The translations under genes were made by a program, and so were the position numbers. From Icerya purchasi (Eukaryota > Arthropoda > Insecta > Hemiptera > Monophlebidae), in contig CM077116.1 in the NCBI GenBank assembly GCA_039619475.1, positions 148,941,088 to 149,005,087 on the forward strand: a stretch of 64,000 nucleotides of DNA, given 5' to 3'. This document shows, piece by piece, positions 1 to 11,968 of the stretch (the stretch's first letter is position 1; every line of letters starts with the position of its first letter). The notes below the pieces were generated by a model. The model ran no database searches. It had not been told where the DNA came from and was given only the letters and a program-made list of their open reading frames with translations.

Positions 1-1947
1 CCTCCGCCCCCACACCATCGGCACTCGTTATGCATCGAAACCGCATTCTTTTGTGACAATTATTATGTCAGAATAGCAAGGCCAACCGTATGCAAGCGGT
101 ACATAATGCGCACAGATTGAACCGTACGTTTGTGCGTAAAACATTATCCTCAGAATCTTTAATTTCAGTTTAATAAACGCGTAGGCGGTGTTCCACCAGT
201 GCTTCGAATTGATCTTCAACGGCGTTTCAACTGTACATAGCAGAGCATCCAAGTTTCAGCAGAACATAAAGTTTCCAGGCGTGCAAATTGAAAATTCAAA
301 AAAAAATTCAGGCTACGATATTTCTCGTTAAATTAACATGCAAAACTTTAATCGATAAAAAATTTATAATTTTTAAATTCTATAATTGTACTTACAACGT
401 CGTCCAGTTAAGACAATTCTGAAACTAGAATCCTAAAAAAGAGACTTTACGCACAACATCACGCTTCTGTATTTTCTTCGAGATTACGCTATAATTACAA
501 AATTTATTGAAGGGCAAAATTTTTAAAACCTCGCTATAATGGAAATATTTAATGCTATTAATGTCATACAGAAAAAAACAGCCCAAGCGGTTGTGTTCGA
601 TTTATATTATATTCTCTATGGTTCCGGTAAATAATGGCACTATCCTTCAGAATTTCAGGGGCAATCGAAACATCCCATGTCCACCGATTAAAACGATTTT
701 ACCGGTAAGAGTTAACGCAGTTTTATAGAACATTATAAGCTAAACTTTATGTTGCTGTTTTTTTTAAAGAGTAATCTATTGGTCGTTTATATTAGTCTCA
801 TTAAGTTGTTTATTTGTAAAAAAAAAAAAAAAAAACACGCAAAAGAAAAAAAAAAAAATCTTGAATACCTCATCTAGAATATTTCATAAATTAGTCCTAA
901 AGGTCGACGTTCATATTTCTTAACTAAGGTTGACGGGGAAAAATATCTCTGATCGACATCGAATAATGCTTAAAAAAATATTCAAGGCCTTTTCCGCTCT
1001 TTTAACAAAAGCAGGATTTACACAGTTATCGCGATTTTCAACATTTCGTTCACAAAATAATAGCAGCTGTGAAAAAAAAATAAATAAATAAAAATTTGAA
1101 CTGGTTTATTTATTATTATCATTATTAGAAATAAGCTGGATCAGCGAGGGTGAAAATTATAGTATTACGACCTTGATACGTTTTTTTCTCTTCTTTTAGA
1201 AGTTTGAATGGTTTGTTCTAACCATATTTCTCGCGATCTCAATTTCCTTAATCTGGTCCATCCTAATTCGGAACCGTTAGACTTGGATTTTAACCTCCGA
1301 TTCCAATTTTACGTATTATTTCTAAACGGAATCCTAAATAGTTTTACCGTAGTATTTTACAGCTTGCAATTCCTACGCTGTTTTAGTTACATATTCTAAT
1401 TCGATGATGATTAACTGCGCTATACTTTTAAGTTGAGTTGCACTCCTTTTTTCTTTTTTTTTCCCCTGTTAACAACTTTACCGGCCAAAAAGGTATCCCA
1501 AGACTGATAAATTTTCACATCCTATGCACACAAAAAACATGCGCACGTATGTAACCCTCGTAAGCCTAGTTATTTTGCATTCTCATCGACCTTTCATCCT
1601 TTACCATAGGGACTTGATACGTACAATTAGTTTTACATCGAACCTTGACACACTGAAAGTTTATTGTAGTAAATTTTCCCAGAATTACAACCTCGATATG
1701 CTAATCGTAGGTCTTTATTTATTGTTCATCTAACAAATAATTCCGAATTTCTCCAGTTTCGCAGCGGTTTTAAATTCCCTCCATTACTCGGGCATTTCAA
1801 GTTGCTAATTTAGAACATCGATTTTTTTCAACGAATTAACAGGCGTATTTCACATAGTAATGTAGAAACTTTGCTGCTATGAAAAGCTCAGTGCCGATAG
1901 GAAAAGCCTCCTATTATGAAAATTTCCGGTAATTTCAGGTTCACATA

Positions 1948-1950
<3 letters not shown>
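1..1950. other. AT-rich DNA without a recognisable gene
   Basis: No open frame here has a recognisable domain or splice-site context. The first 250 bases are more GC-rich than what follows and contain a 74-codon minus-strand frame that matches nothing I know. Homopolymer A runs occur near 820 and 850. Confidence 0.5.

Positions 1951-2008
<58 letters not shown>
1951..2008. repeat. (TA)n microsatellite
   Basis: An uninterrupted alternating AT tract of nearly 60 bases. It produces a spurious Ile-Tyr repeat frame on the minus strand. Confidence 0.95.
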
Positions 2009-2012
<4 letters not shown>

Positions 2013-3073
2013 AAAGCGATACGATAACAGGCATCAATGTTTTCTACTCGATGTCCCAACCCTAACCTAAATTAGCGATACCATTCTATTTTCGTACATT
2101 TACCATTTATATATAGACTGAAAAATAATAAAAATAAAATACAGCACACCAATTAGTTTGAACGTGTCATACTCTAACGAATAATGACCACTCAGCTACG
2201 TTAATTACGTTCTTCACAACGCACACAAAGTCAATATATACTCACTCACCGCCATCAGACGAGCGCACATCTAAAACGATCACAGTAGCACGGATCAGTT
2301 GTGTAAACCGTATTTCCCAACAACGTAACAATCCTAATTAATGGGAAATTTACCTTTTTTTCCTTGTGTCAAGCCGGTTAACTAAATCTGTACGAAGGGG
2401 GATTACGTCAACCAATTGTCAACCGTACACACAGGTACGGTGATTTCTAATTGACATAATCCCTAAACAGAACCCCATTTTAAACGGAACTCGCGTCTGT
2501 AGCAAAAGATCGAAAGCCGGATCGAAAATATCGTCTCGATTAATTTTAAAATTCACAATATAACGGGAAAATTCCTTTCCGGAGGACGCTCTATAATAAT
2601 AATAAGAAGAAAAAAAACAACTCTAACAATCGGTAATTAAGGTAAAGGTCACGCGTAACCTTCCTACTTAAACATTTCTACATAGGCAATTCATTATCAT
2701 TTTGATCATCGAATGAAAAATTATTAATGAAATAAATTCGTGCGTGATACTAATAAGTATTAGCCCATTAACATGTTCACATCTAACCGCACTAGCTCTC
2801 ATTTATCAGTCAGTGAAATTTTACCTTTCATAATTTAAAGAAAAAAAAAAAAATATATATATATATACACGTACATATTCTTTACACTATTTTTGCTGAG
2901 TTTATAGCAGGACCTTAAAAATTCGCACGAGGGGCATGGGGGTCAATTTAGCGGGTCAAAAATGAAATACTACTTTGGAAGCCCAAGCAAATTTCTAGAG
3001 TTTGAATTTTCTATTATTTTATTATTTTAGTATTGTAATTATACATTATAAGTATTTTTCTTCTGTAAACTGC
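2009..3073. other. AT-rich DNA, nothing identified
   Basis: No gene, repeat family or structured element recognised apart from a short A-run followed by TA repeats near 2840-2870. Confidence 0.5.
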
Positions 3074-3295
3074 CAATAATAAGTAAATAAATAAATGAAT
3101 GTCCCAAAATTGCAGTTATGTTAAATCCGAATTTTATTCACGATATTCACATATGTATAACATTAATTATTTATTATTTACAAATAATTAATGTTATACA
3201 TATGTGAATGTAGTGAATAAAATTCGGTTTTAACATATTATAACAGTTAGTAACTGCAATTTTCGAACATTCATTTATTTATTTACTTATTATTG
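3074..3295. repeat. Large near-perfect palindrome (foldback element)
   Basis: Two arms of about 100-115 bases are reverse complements with few mismatches and one small indel. The left arm starts CAATAATAAGTAAATAAATA at 3074 and the right arm ends in its complement at 3295. They are separated by only a few bases near 3173-3181. Such a structure fits a palindromic MITE or an inverted duplication; no target duplication was identified. Confidence 0.85.
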
Positions 3296-4163
3296 TTAGT
3301 ACTGTATCATTAAGGCTTCCTCTTTTTATTTATTTATCTACTTTTATCATTTTTTAAAATAACAAGTATTTACTTCTTAGCTTTATAAGTAGGCTTCTTT
3401 TTATTGTTTTTATTTTTACCAGCCGCCTTTTCCTTCCGGACATAGTTTTCTCCCTTCTCCACATTTTTGTTTTCTCATCGTCTATTCCGATGATCCTTTT
3501 TAATCGGTGCGTAATTTCGTTTTTTTTCCTATCTTTATTTCGAGCCCATATTTTCAGCTATTGAACTTAACACTCCGTATATAATGTTTTCGATCGTTCC
3601 TGCTTTAGCTTTCTTTATTCATTCTGTGCCGTGCAAAATTAAATTTTAACCTGTTCTTGCTGATGCTGGTCTGATATGTAATTGCTCTTCGCGTCTGATT
3701 AATAGGAAAACACATTTAATAGAACGTAAGCGATCGAATTCGGTTTAATCAGTTTGGTTTCATTTCATGTTGTAATTGAACTGTTCGAAATGATATCATT
3801 CAGACGATGGATTTTACTTGGAAACTACCTGCGGAGAATGTTTAAACGGAACGAAATTGTAATCGCGATATTTGTTAACGATCATTTTTGCCACTTCTTG
3901 TTATCAGAATCGCTTCCGAGTTGTTAAACGTAAAAAGTATTCGCAGAATCATTTATATGTACGTCAAAAGATATTCGACTCTCTAGATGACAATTACATT
4001 GAGAAACTTTGTTGAAAGCCACGGATTATTCTCAAGAAAAGAAAAATTAAATATTCCGAAATGAAAATAATTTATAAATTTTCGCGAAATACAATGAAAG
4101 CATTATTACTGTTAATTTGTATATTTTTCTAACTTAAAAGAACCGCCAGCATATATATATATA
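3296..4163. other. AT-rich DNA, nothing identified
   Basis: No coding frame or repeat recognised. It ends in a short (AT)n run into which the neighbouring Tc1-like element inserted. Confidence 0.5.
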
Positions 4164-4366
4164 CAGTGGGTCAAAAAAGTATTCGATCACTATCAAAAAA
4201 GGCTGTAGAACTGAATCGGAACAAAGAGGGATGGAAAAAAGTGATATTTTATAAAGAGAATGATCAAATATGGGTAATTACATCAAACGTTAACCGTAGT
4301 AGAGAAAAATAACGCCGCAATGACAAAAAATAAGGGAAACTCCGGCAAAAAAAGTATTCGATCACT
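4164..4366 (+). repeat. Left IR/DR terminus of the Tc1-like element
   Basis: The outer copy (4164-4190) and inner copy (about 4345-4365) share the core AAAAAAGTATTCGATCAC in direct orientation. These are the presumed transposase-binding sites. Confidence 0.85.
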
Positions 4367-4506
4367 CATGAACAGATGATTTATGCGTATGGGATAAGAC
4401 AAAAAAAATGCATTACAGTAGACGTAAGCTATTCGATTAAGTTCAGTAGTTTATAGACATTGCTGTGGTGTTAATAAAAGTGATAAAGTAGTGTTAATCG
4501 TAAGCA

Positions 4507-5535
4507 ATGCCACCAAAAAAGGCCGAGATACCTGAAACAGTGCTTGCGCGAATAATAACTTTACGAGAAACCGGGCTAAGTTACCGCGAAATCGCAAAAA
4601 ATATAAATTATTCGTACGGGGGAGTGTGAGACGTGATTCAGAGATACAAAAATACCAAAAAACTTGAAAATGAACCTCGAACCGGAAGACCGAAAAAACT
4701 AACGTGCCGAGAGCGACGCGAGATTATCCGTCAATCGGTGAAAAACCCATTTACAAGCGCGTCTCAGCTAGCCGCTAACCTTCAATCAAGGTCGGGCAAA
4801 ATTGTCAATCCGCAAACCATCAGAAATGTCCTCCATTCTGCCCAAATTAACGGTAGAGCACCACGTAAAAAGCCCTTCATCTCGGAAGTAAATCGAAAGG
4901 AACGATTAGAATTTGCAAAGGAACACGTGAACAAACCGGTAACTTTCTGGAATTCCATTTTATTTTCCGACGAAAGCAAATTTAACCTGTTCGGGTCGGA
5001 TGAACAGAAATATGTATGGCGCAAACCCAGAACCGAGCTACACGCTAAAAACTTGAGACCTACAGTAAAACATGGAGGCGGGAACCGAATGGTTTGGGGG
5101 TGTATGGCAGCTGGTGGGGTCGGAAATCTGGCCTTTATTGAAGGGCGAATGAAAGCAACTGGTTACGTCAACATTTTGCGTAGCAATCTAAAAGACAGCG
5201 CTAGCAAATTGGGTCTGGTAGAGTCATTTATCTTGAAGCAAGATAATGACCCAAAATATACCGCCATGTCTACACGCGAATGGCTTCTGTATAATTCCCC
5301 ACGTCGGTTAATGACACCTCCTCAGTCTCCTGATATGAACGTCATCGAAAATCTGTGGAATTATCTTGATACCCGAGTCCGTAAATGCAAAATTTATAAC
5401 GCTAAGGATTTAGAACAAGCTTTATAAGCTTCATGGGCGGAGATTTCCCCCGAGACAACGTGTCACTTGGTGAAATCCATGCCCCGACGTCTAGAAGCCG
5501 TCATTGATGCTAACGGAATGCACACAAAGTACTAG
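4507..5535 (+). pseudogene. Tc1-like transposase pseudogene (DD34E)
   Basis: Reading from the ATG at 4507 gives about 342 codons to the TAG at 5533-5535, normal for a Tc1 transposase. Two stops interrupt the frame: TGA at 4627-4629, inside the N-terminal helix-turn-helix, and TAA at 5425-5427, near the C-terminus. An N-terminal paired-like DNA-binding region is followed by a GRPK basic segment and the DDE catalytic domain: FSDESKF (first Asp), QDNDPKYT (second Asp) and SPDMNVIENLW (Glu). Exactly 34 residues separate the second Asp from the Glu. The catalytic residues are intact, so loss of function rests on the two nonsense codons. The open stretch from 4633 to 5427 has no in-frame ATG at its start. 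Confidence 0.95.
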
Positions 5536-5582
5536 CATCCTCTTTTCATTTGTGGTAAGTGTTTTTTTTATTGTAGTCATTT

Positions 5583-5784
5583 GTGATCGAATACTTTTTT
5601 GGCGTCATTTTTTTTATTTTTTGAATATCCTGTAGCTGTATTTAACTTCTTTTATTGAAATACATGTTTCTTTCTCGTCTTTCTTCTTTTTCTATTATAT
5701 GTGGTGTGTTTTAACCCTGTGCGTTGACCTCCTCCAGTCATGCGGTACTTTTTAGTGGTGATCGAATACTTTTTTGACCCACTG
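5583..5784 (-). repeat. Right IR/DR terminus of the Tc1-like element
   Basis: The inner copy (5583-5604) and outer copy (5758-5784) share GTGATCGAATACTTTTTT, the complement of the left repeats. Confidence 0.85.
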
Positions 5785-5786
5785 TA

Positions 5787-7668
5787 TATTAACCTCCATC
5801 CATTTCTAGTATAAGAATTGCACGCTCCAACTCCATAAGATCACCCCGTTGGCAGACGATAGGAAAAAATCCGAAGTGCTTAGTTTTTGTTTATTGACGA
5901 AATATTTAACATCGAATACGTTGTGCACTCCATGACGATTTTTTTGCCGCCACTGCTGCTGCTGTTGCGCGGCTACCAATTTTTTTCTAAAATACTGCCG
6001 ACCAGAATTTCTTCAGCATTCGCGAAACACTACTTTGAATCTTTAAAACGAATGGTTTTTAGAATATACAGAGACCTTGTAAAGCCCGGTTTTCTTGCTC
6101 CAGGTCTAACGGTATCATACTGGATGAATATATTTGCCCATCAATTCAACAGTAAAAACTCCGAAAAGATATCCCCCCCCCCTTTTTTTTTGTAACGGCG
6201 GACAGCAGAAATAAAACTTTAAATGCCAACACATTTCTAAGTCAGATCTTGTCCATCATCGAATACTGTTTTTCGGAGGGGAATTTCTTAATGGAAATTC
6301 GTGGTTTATAAATCGTTTGCCATATCTCTCTAATGGGGAACCACATCATCACTAGCCCGTTTCTCTTCGTAACATTTGATTTTTTCCCCCCGCAAAGATG
6401 TACAATATATAGATTTTTTAAAACTTCCCTTCGCTTTTTTGGTTCTTTACGGCCAATTACCCTGTGAGGCACGTTGTCGTAATCGCCATCATTTTTTTTT
6501 TTAAATATATTTATTTATTGTCGCTCGACAATGGAGCCATTTGCGACGAATATATTACATCTTAACAGTTAACTTATTTAGATACTATTATACATATTTA
6601 CATGTTTTAGGTATGTTAGTACATTTTCACAATTTGATCTGTTGTTGTAAAGGAGTTCTGGTATAGGTTTTCCTACCTTATAGCATTGTTCCTGGTTTTC
6701 GGCTCGATGAATGCATAATCCTGTAGTATCCCACTAGTCGATCGTGGTGGTGATGGGGTTGGTCGACCCCTCAGACTAGTTCCATTCAATTTTATTTTCT
6801 CACGAGGAGCTCAAATTTATCTATAAGCTTTAAAATTTTCTTTTTTAGAGCGCCCGTTTTCTGAATTACCTTCAGTCCGTATTTGTTAAGACGTTTGCTG
6901 ATTTCGTTAATCGGTGAACTAAAAAGAGCTATTCTCGAGTAGAAACAATTACTGTTGGGTTATTGGATAAGATTGAAAATTTTTCATTTGAAACAACCGA
7001 CAAGCGATTTATAGGGGAAAAGTTTCTGAAAAAAATTTGACACGATTTTTCCAGTCCAATTAGCGTTCGGAGCTCTGGCATGTGTAATGTTGAGTCAATT
7101 TTCAGATTCCTTTATATTTCGGTGAGCCACAACACCATATATCGATTGACTCTGCTTTTCCTTATTTATGAAAAATGTTTTTTTTTTTTTTTTTTTTTTT
7201 TAGTTTTGCTGAAAAATTTTATTCACGAACCAAAAAATTAACTTTCAATTAAGAATTTATTTTTCGTAATTTCAAGTACTCTTAACACTGTGGAGTATTT
7301 AAGCGAAATAGTCTAAAATCTACTTGAAACTAATAAAAAAGACTTGTACGGAACATTTTATCATTTTCATTTAGTGTTGTGAGACCGTAAAAAGAAAAGT
7401 TCAAAACGTAGACGAAGCGAAAAAAATATTGTAATAAACTGATCACATCAAAACGAAAAAACGTATCCCGCTAGTAAAATTTCCAGTACTGGCCCAGTAT
7501 CATTTTTATATGCTTTTCTTATTTTTAAATTTTCTATATCCGGTTAATTTTTTAATATGTTCATTTAAGTTTTAACCATTTATGTTTAATTTTCCGAATG
7601 GTGAAGGATTATAAATTATCACAGACATTATACATGGAGGGAGAAAACATTAATAACTTGCTCAGTGT

Positions 7669-7670
<2 letters not shown>
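5787..7670. other. AT-rich DNA without a supported gene
   Basis: It holds a poly-C/poly-T junction near 6172-6192 and a poly-T run near 7182-7201. A minus-strand stretch at about 6820-6960 reads weakly like a retroelement protein, but not well enough to call. Confidence 0.45.
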
Positions 7671-7704
<34 letters not shown>

Positions 7705-7950
7705 TACAACGTAATTCTTAGGCTACCCCCACATTAGAAAAAATGTCCCAATTTTATGTAACGTTTGTTATATTTTATTGGATTTGTGTGATTATGTTAT
7801 TATGTACATATGAACCGATTTAGAATTCCGTTGTAAATTTTGATGGTTTTATACAAAGTACAGAAGAGAAAGAGACAGAAATGTAAGCAAAAGGGGTCAA
7901 GGGGCACAGCCCCTTGCGAAGCGAAAATGGCCGAGTTTATATATAATATA
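7671..7950 (-). mobile_element. (TA)n-bordered non-autonomous repeat, copy A
   Basis: The reverse-strand sequence matches copies near 11588 and 36611. One end carries ACTCGGCC followed by a hairpin AAGGGGC-TGT-GCCCCTT. The other end carries GGGTAGCCTAAGAATTACG. Both ends run into (TA)n. It contains one unit of the 25-bp motif that is amplified in copy C. It has no coding capacity and no clear terminal inverted repeat; the terminal hairpin is reminiscent of Helitron-like elements, but no CTRR end was found. Confidence 0.75.
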
Positions 7951-8657
7951 TATTCTCCGTCGTACCGTGGTGAGGTGCACATAAAAATGTTATCCGAGTA
8001 GCAAAGGTTGAACAAACCTAGTGTAGAGAAACCGATTAATATGTGAATGGAATTAACTATAATAACCAACAACATACTACGTACACATTCTTCATTAAAT
8101 TTCTATAATAGAAATAAATCGCACGTCGATTAGATTTAACAATTCAATTTTTTATTACTTCATCGTTTTAAAAAAAAAAACTAAATATTTTATTTAAAAT
8201 TAATTTCCCGTTTTTCCCGTATTTGCTGCAATTTATACATTTCTTGCGATTTGTTTTTGCTTTTAATTCAATTTAATTCCGTCCTTTTTATCGTTATGCT
8301 AAATAGACTTTAAAATGAAATGCTTTCGCCGCCATGTTCACTTTCATCATTAATCGAATTAATTTGACTCCGAGTATACTCAAAGAAAACACTTCTATAA
8401 CCGCCCCTGGTAATTAAAATATATTTCCTTTCAATAGTTGATAACTGACAATAAATGACGAAAATTAATAACCGTCGAGAAAATCATCTAACAATAACAT
8501 TTATGAGGTGCTCGACGGAAGAATCAAATCCACTTTGGAATTAACATTTTACCATTCAACCGCTAACTACTTGCAGTAGTGTAAACTTGACGACAGAAGT
8601 TATAAAAAGAAGAAGAAAAAAAGCGCATTAACCCTAAATATTGCGATACGTACTTAC
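7951..8657. other. AT-rich DNA, presumably intron of the upstream minus-strand gene
   Basis: It lies immediately downstream of a strong splice donor on the minus strand (GT at 8657-8656). No following exon was recognised here or further left. Confidence 0.45.
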
Positions 8658-9660
8658 GCAACCCGGAAACACATTTCGGAACCGACTGTCTTCGCAAGTT
8701 CCTTTTGTTCCTGGCCCACGCTTCACGCTGTCTTTGTAGCTGTTTCTCCAACTTGGCTGAGTTATGATACCTTTGCAACAGTTGCAACCAGGCTGGTGTC
8801 TCCTGTGGGATGTGCTCGGACGCAGATATAGGAGAAAACGACGATCCTCTACCTCTAGCGTTCGTTTCTTCTTCTGGTTCTTCTTCAATAAAGTGTGGTG
8901 ACGAAAATGATCTCCTGCCCAACACAACCGTGTTCTCTTTGCGTCGTCTTGGTAGGTCGGTCTTTCGAGCGGCCAATTTATCGTCGTTGGCCCGTTCACA
9001 GTCTGTCGTAGTTCCGAGCAGAGAGAACTTTTTCGCGGAGATGGCGGTTTCCTCGTCAACATTATTGTTGTCGTCGTTATCGTCGTCGTCGTTGCGTTCT
9101 TTCACTAAATTCTCCAACGGATTTAGAGATAGGTCGGTATTTACGACGTCCGAATTAGCCTGTTCGGCAAAGTCGTCGCTGTCACCGCCGTCATTGTCGT
9201 TGTCGTTGCCGACACTACCAGGGGATGTACTACTGCTCGGAATACAATCTTCCTCCTCCTGTTGCGGCGGCGTTTCGACAGTTGGGTCATTTTCATTAGC
9301 GACCTTTTGCTCCGCATCCTCGCCCACGGCAACAGAATTCAAAATCTCAAAACACAACTGTCCAATATTCGACTCGTTCACGTCGGATGTCAAATGGTCA
9401 CCGGATTTGCTTTGTTCGGACAAAGACCGTAGCGAACACTTTAACGTATCGATCCCTCCCGGGCACTGCTGCAGCTGTTTTAAATCGTTACCGTTGAAAG
9501 AGCCGTCGTGCAGTACTAACTGATTCGAAGCCAGCAAGCGGATAAGTTCGGTGACCGCGTCCCAGTGAGCTTTTGTTACCGCTCCGGACAGTTTGACCGC
9601 GTTTAACCTGAACGGGATCCAGGTGTCATTGCTCACGCACCAGACTAAAGCTCCAGACAT
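8658..9660 (-). CDS. First coding exon of an unrecognised acidic low-complexity protein
   Basis: The exon encodes about 334 residues from the ATG at 9660-9658 to base 8658, where GTAAGTA forms a near-consensus donor; the open frame beyond it is probably intronic. An in-frame TGA lies five codons upstream of the ATG (9675-9673), which supports this start. About 65 N-terminal residues look ordered (MSGALVWCVSNDTWIPF, then a Leu-rich helix-like stretch). A long Asp/Asn/Glu/Ser-rich region follows, encoded partly by GAC/AAC trinucleotide runs near 9067-9097 and 9188-9213. Then come several Arg/Lys-rich patches and a basic, Gln/Arg-rich helix before the donor. No signal peptide or membrane segment is visible, and I do not recognise the family. 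A 237-codon frame on the opposite strand (8810-9523) is judged a shadow. The base composition is clearly richer in GC than its surroundings, as expected for coding sequence. Confidence 0.75.
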
Positions 9661-10340
9661 GATGATCGGACGTCACCGATCAATATCAAATCATCTACTT
9701 ACGCTTGTGCCCCCCGCTGACGATAATATCAAAAAGAAGGAAGGTAGTATACCCTCTGCGGTTCGGTACGGCGATATACACTTCGTTAGTCTGTCAGCTC
9801 AACGAGAGCCGATGCACAACGCCGAACGAACGAACATGCGCGAGAAAACGGCACGCAAACGGTACATTCGGTGGAACGAAAAAGAAGAAGCACTCTGAAT
9901 TAAAAGCGTATAACTGAAACTAAATCGAGAGAGCAGTTGTTAAGGTGTAGACAGGCAGCAACGTTCCGACGACTAAACCAGAAGAGGTGACTGGAAGAGT
10001 GAGGTCATGAGGACGAGGAGGAATCGTGATAGGAGCAGCGGTGCATCTGAGATGATCTTTATTCTTTTAATCTAATCGAGTAACTCGCGCTGCGCACTCG
10101 GCCGAACGACCGATCGTGGAGATCCGATGGAGATGAGAACGGTGAACGGCTCGCGCTACAGCCGCTTTTTTATTTATACGCGACGGTAACAATTTTTTCG
10201 TCTGCGTACCAGTTGCGCTGTTGTTGCTGCTGCTGGTTGCATATGTAAACACGCGGCTGAGCTAGTCCGAAGAACATCTTCGCACTCGCATTCCAGTATA
10301 CTCGCTCGACAGTACTCGGCGCAGTGCTCGCTCTACGTAA
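9661..10340 (-). promoter_or_regulatory. CpG-rich upstream region of the unknown gene (putative 5' UTR/promoter)
   Basis: This stretch is much richer in CpG and GC than the window average and sits directly upstream of the ATG at 9660. No TATA box or initiator could be assigned with confidence, so the call rests on position and composition only. Confidence 0.35.
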
Positions 10341-11196
10341 ATTGAACAGTTACACACGTGACACGGCTTCTTATAGATGTTCCTTTAATGTGCAACTATT
10401 TTTAGACATAATATCCGAGAGGCAGAACGCGATACACGCAGCTCCTCCACATGTTCTGGAAGGACAGGTTGTTTCCAGTATCGAACAACTTTGTACATTT
10501 CAGCGCAAGAAGTGCATCCATATGCATGCCAGTAACGCAACCAACACCCCCTTTAGACCTTTTTTTGCAAACAATTATTAACACGGAACTTCGTCCTGAA
10601 TCAGTCCTAGTCCCTACGAAGTAAGAAAACCTAAATTTATTTTTATATCGTGGCTGTGCAAAAAACACAATTCGTACATCCGTTTTCGTGTCAACTGGAA
10701 ACTAACCTTCCAGTTCGCAGGCATACTGTTTTCCATTTCTAAATATTGTTTTTTTAGTTTTTTTTTTTTTTTTTTTTGTTTAATATACCACACCGGTTAA
10801 AAGTGACTACCCTGACTCAAATCAAGAGTCACAATAAAATCAAAATATTAAATATTGTACCTTCTCCCATTGGACTGAATACAACAACTAATAGAATACA
10901 CTTAGCTTAAATCTTATCCGAAGATAAACAACACATGTCAATTACAAAATTAGAGGGTTAAAGATAACAACACAGTCTCCTCTTTAAAAGTAACAATAGT
11001 AAACTTAAACCGGCAAAATGCGTGAAAAGCAATTTTGAGGATTTACAAACTAGTTTTTGTCTTCTTTAAATGCAAACAATCTGAACTGCCAATAAAATGT
11101 ATCCCAAATGCCCGATATATTGAGAATTAAAGTACTCCTTTTCTGACTTTATTTGCATGTTGCCACTTCAAATTTCGTAACAATATATACATATAC
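10341..11196. other. AT-rich DNA, nothing identified
   Basis: No gene or repeat recognised apart from a poly-T run near 10760-10777. Confidence 0.5.
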
Positions 11197-11211
11197 ATAT
11201 ACATATACATA

Positions 11212-11289
<78 letters not shown>
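11197..11289. repeat. Compound (TA)n(CA)n microsatellite
   Basis: Imperfect ATACAT repeats pass into pure AT and then about 35 bases of AC. Confidence 0.95.
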
Positions 11290-11290
<1 letters not shown>

Positions 11291-11557
11291 GCAAATAGAT
11301 TTTGTGAGGAAAAATGCATCTGAAAATTGACATTAATAAGGAAAACGTGATAAACGCTGAAATTTTATATTTCATGTCGGAAGTAATAAGAAAATCTTGT
11401 AACGACATTTTTATTATACGAACAATAACACGGTCAATTGAAACCAATTTTTCTATAAGAATTATAGATGATAGAAGACTAATATCTGTTAGTCCAGGAG
11501 TCTTTCAACCGTGGGGCTATATCATTGAGTTACACACACACACGCGCGCGCGTATGT

Positions 11558-11587
<30 letters not shown>

Positions 11588-11588
<1 letters not shown>

Positions 11589-11949
11589 AACTCGGCCACT
11601 TTGGCCTCGCAAGGGATTGTGCCCCTTGACCCCTCTTGCTTTTATTTCTGTCTCTTTCTCTTCTATACTTTGTATAAAATGATCAAAATTTACAACGTAA
11701 TTCTTACTGGCATCAACACAAAAAGAAAAACAAAACATAATCACAAAAATCCTATCCTAACATTTAACTTTCATTACATAAAATTAAGATATTATTTCAT
11801 TACATAAAATTGTGACGTTTTTTAAATAACAATAGCAAAAATCCTACAAAATATAACAAACGTTACATAAAATTGGGACATTTAGCGTTACATAAAATTG
11901 GGACATTTTTTCTAATGGGGGGGTAGCCTAAGAATTACGTTGTAATTAA
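11588..11949 (+). mobile_element. (TA)n-bordered non-autonomous repeat, copy B
   Basis: It begins AAACTCGGCC after a (TA)n tract, has the terminal hairpin region around AAGGGATTGTGCCCCTT (one arm decayed), and ends GGGTAGCCTAAGAATTACG before a second (TA)n tract. Two units of the 25-bp CGTTACATAAAATTGGGACA motif lie at 11861-11909. It belongs to the same family as copies at 7671 and 36611. No protein is encoded. Confidence 0.8.
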
Positions 11950-11968
11950 TATATATATATATATATAT

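Larger units (their letters stand above)
4164..5784 (+). mobile_element. Tc1-like DNA transposon, full length, inactive
   Basis: The 1621-bp element starts CAGTGGGTC at 4164 and ends with its complement GACCCACTG at 5784. A TA dinucleotide flanks each end (4162-4163 and 5785-5786), as expected for Tc1/mariner integration. Each terminus carries a second, internal copy of the terminal motif about 180-200 bp inward, giving the IR/DR arrangement known from some Tc1-like elements. Between them lies a transposase frame with two in-frame stops. The termini are still nearly identical, suggesting a fairly recent insertion. Confidence 0.95.

Noticed and set aside
28..252. 74-codon minus-strand frame at the left edge
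   Set aside because: No recognisable domain or splice signals; codon content gives no support.
6820..6960. Minus-strand SSPINEISKRLNKYGLKVIQK-like reading, reminiscent of retroelement proteins upstream of a GIY-YIG domain
   Set aside because: Too short and isolated, with no second motif such as a GIY-YIG core found nearby.
8810..9523. 237-codon plus-strand frame, Ser-rich
   Set aside because: It lies entirely opposite the minus-strand exon 8658-9660, which has an ATG, upstream stop, donor and CpG-rich upstream region. The Ser/Leu bias is what an antisense reading of Asp/Asn/Glu codons gives.
11314..11589. 91-codon plus-strand frame between microsatellites
   Set aside because: It ends in microsatellite-encoded Thr/Tyr/Ile repeats and has no recognisable domain.
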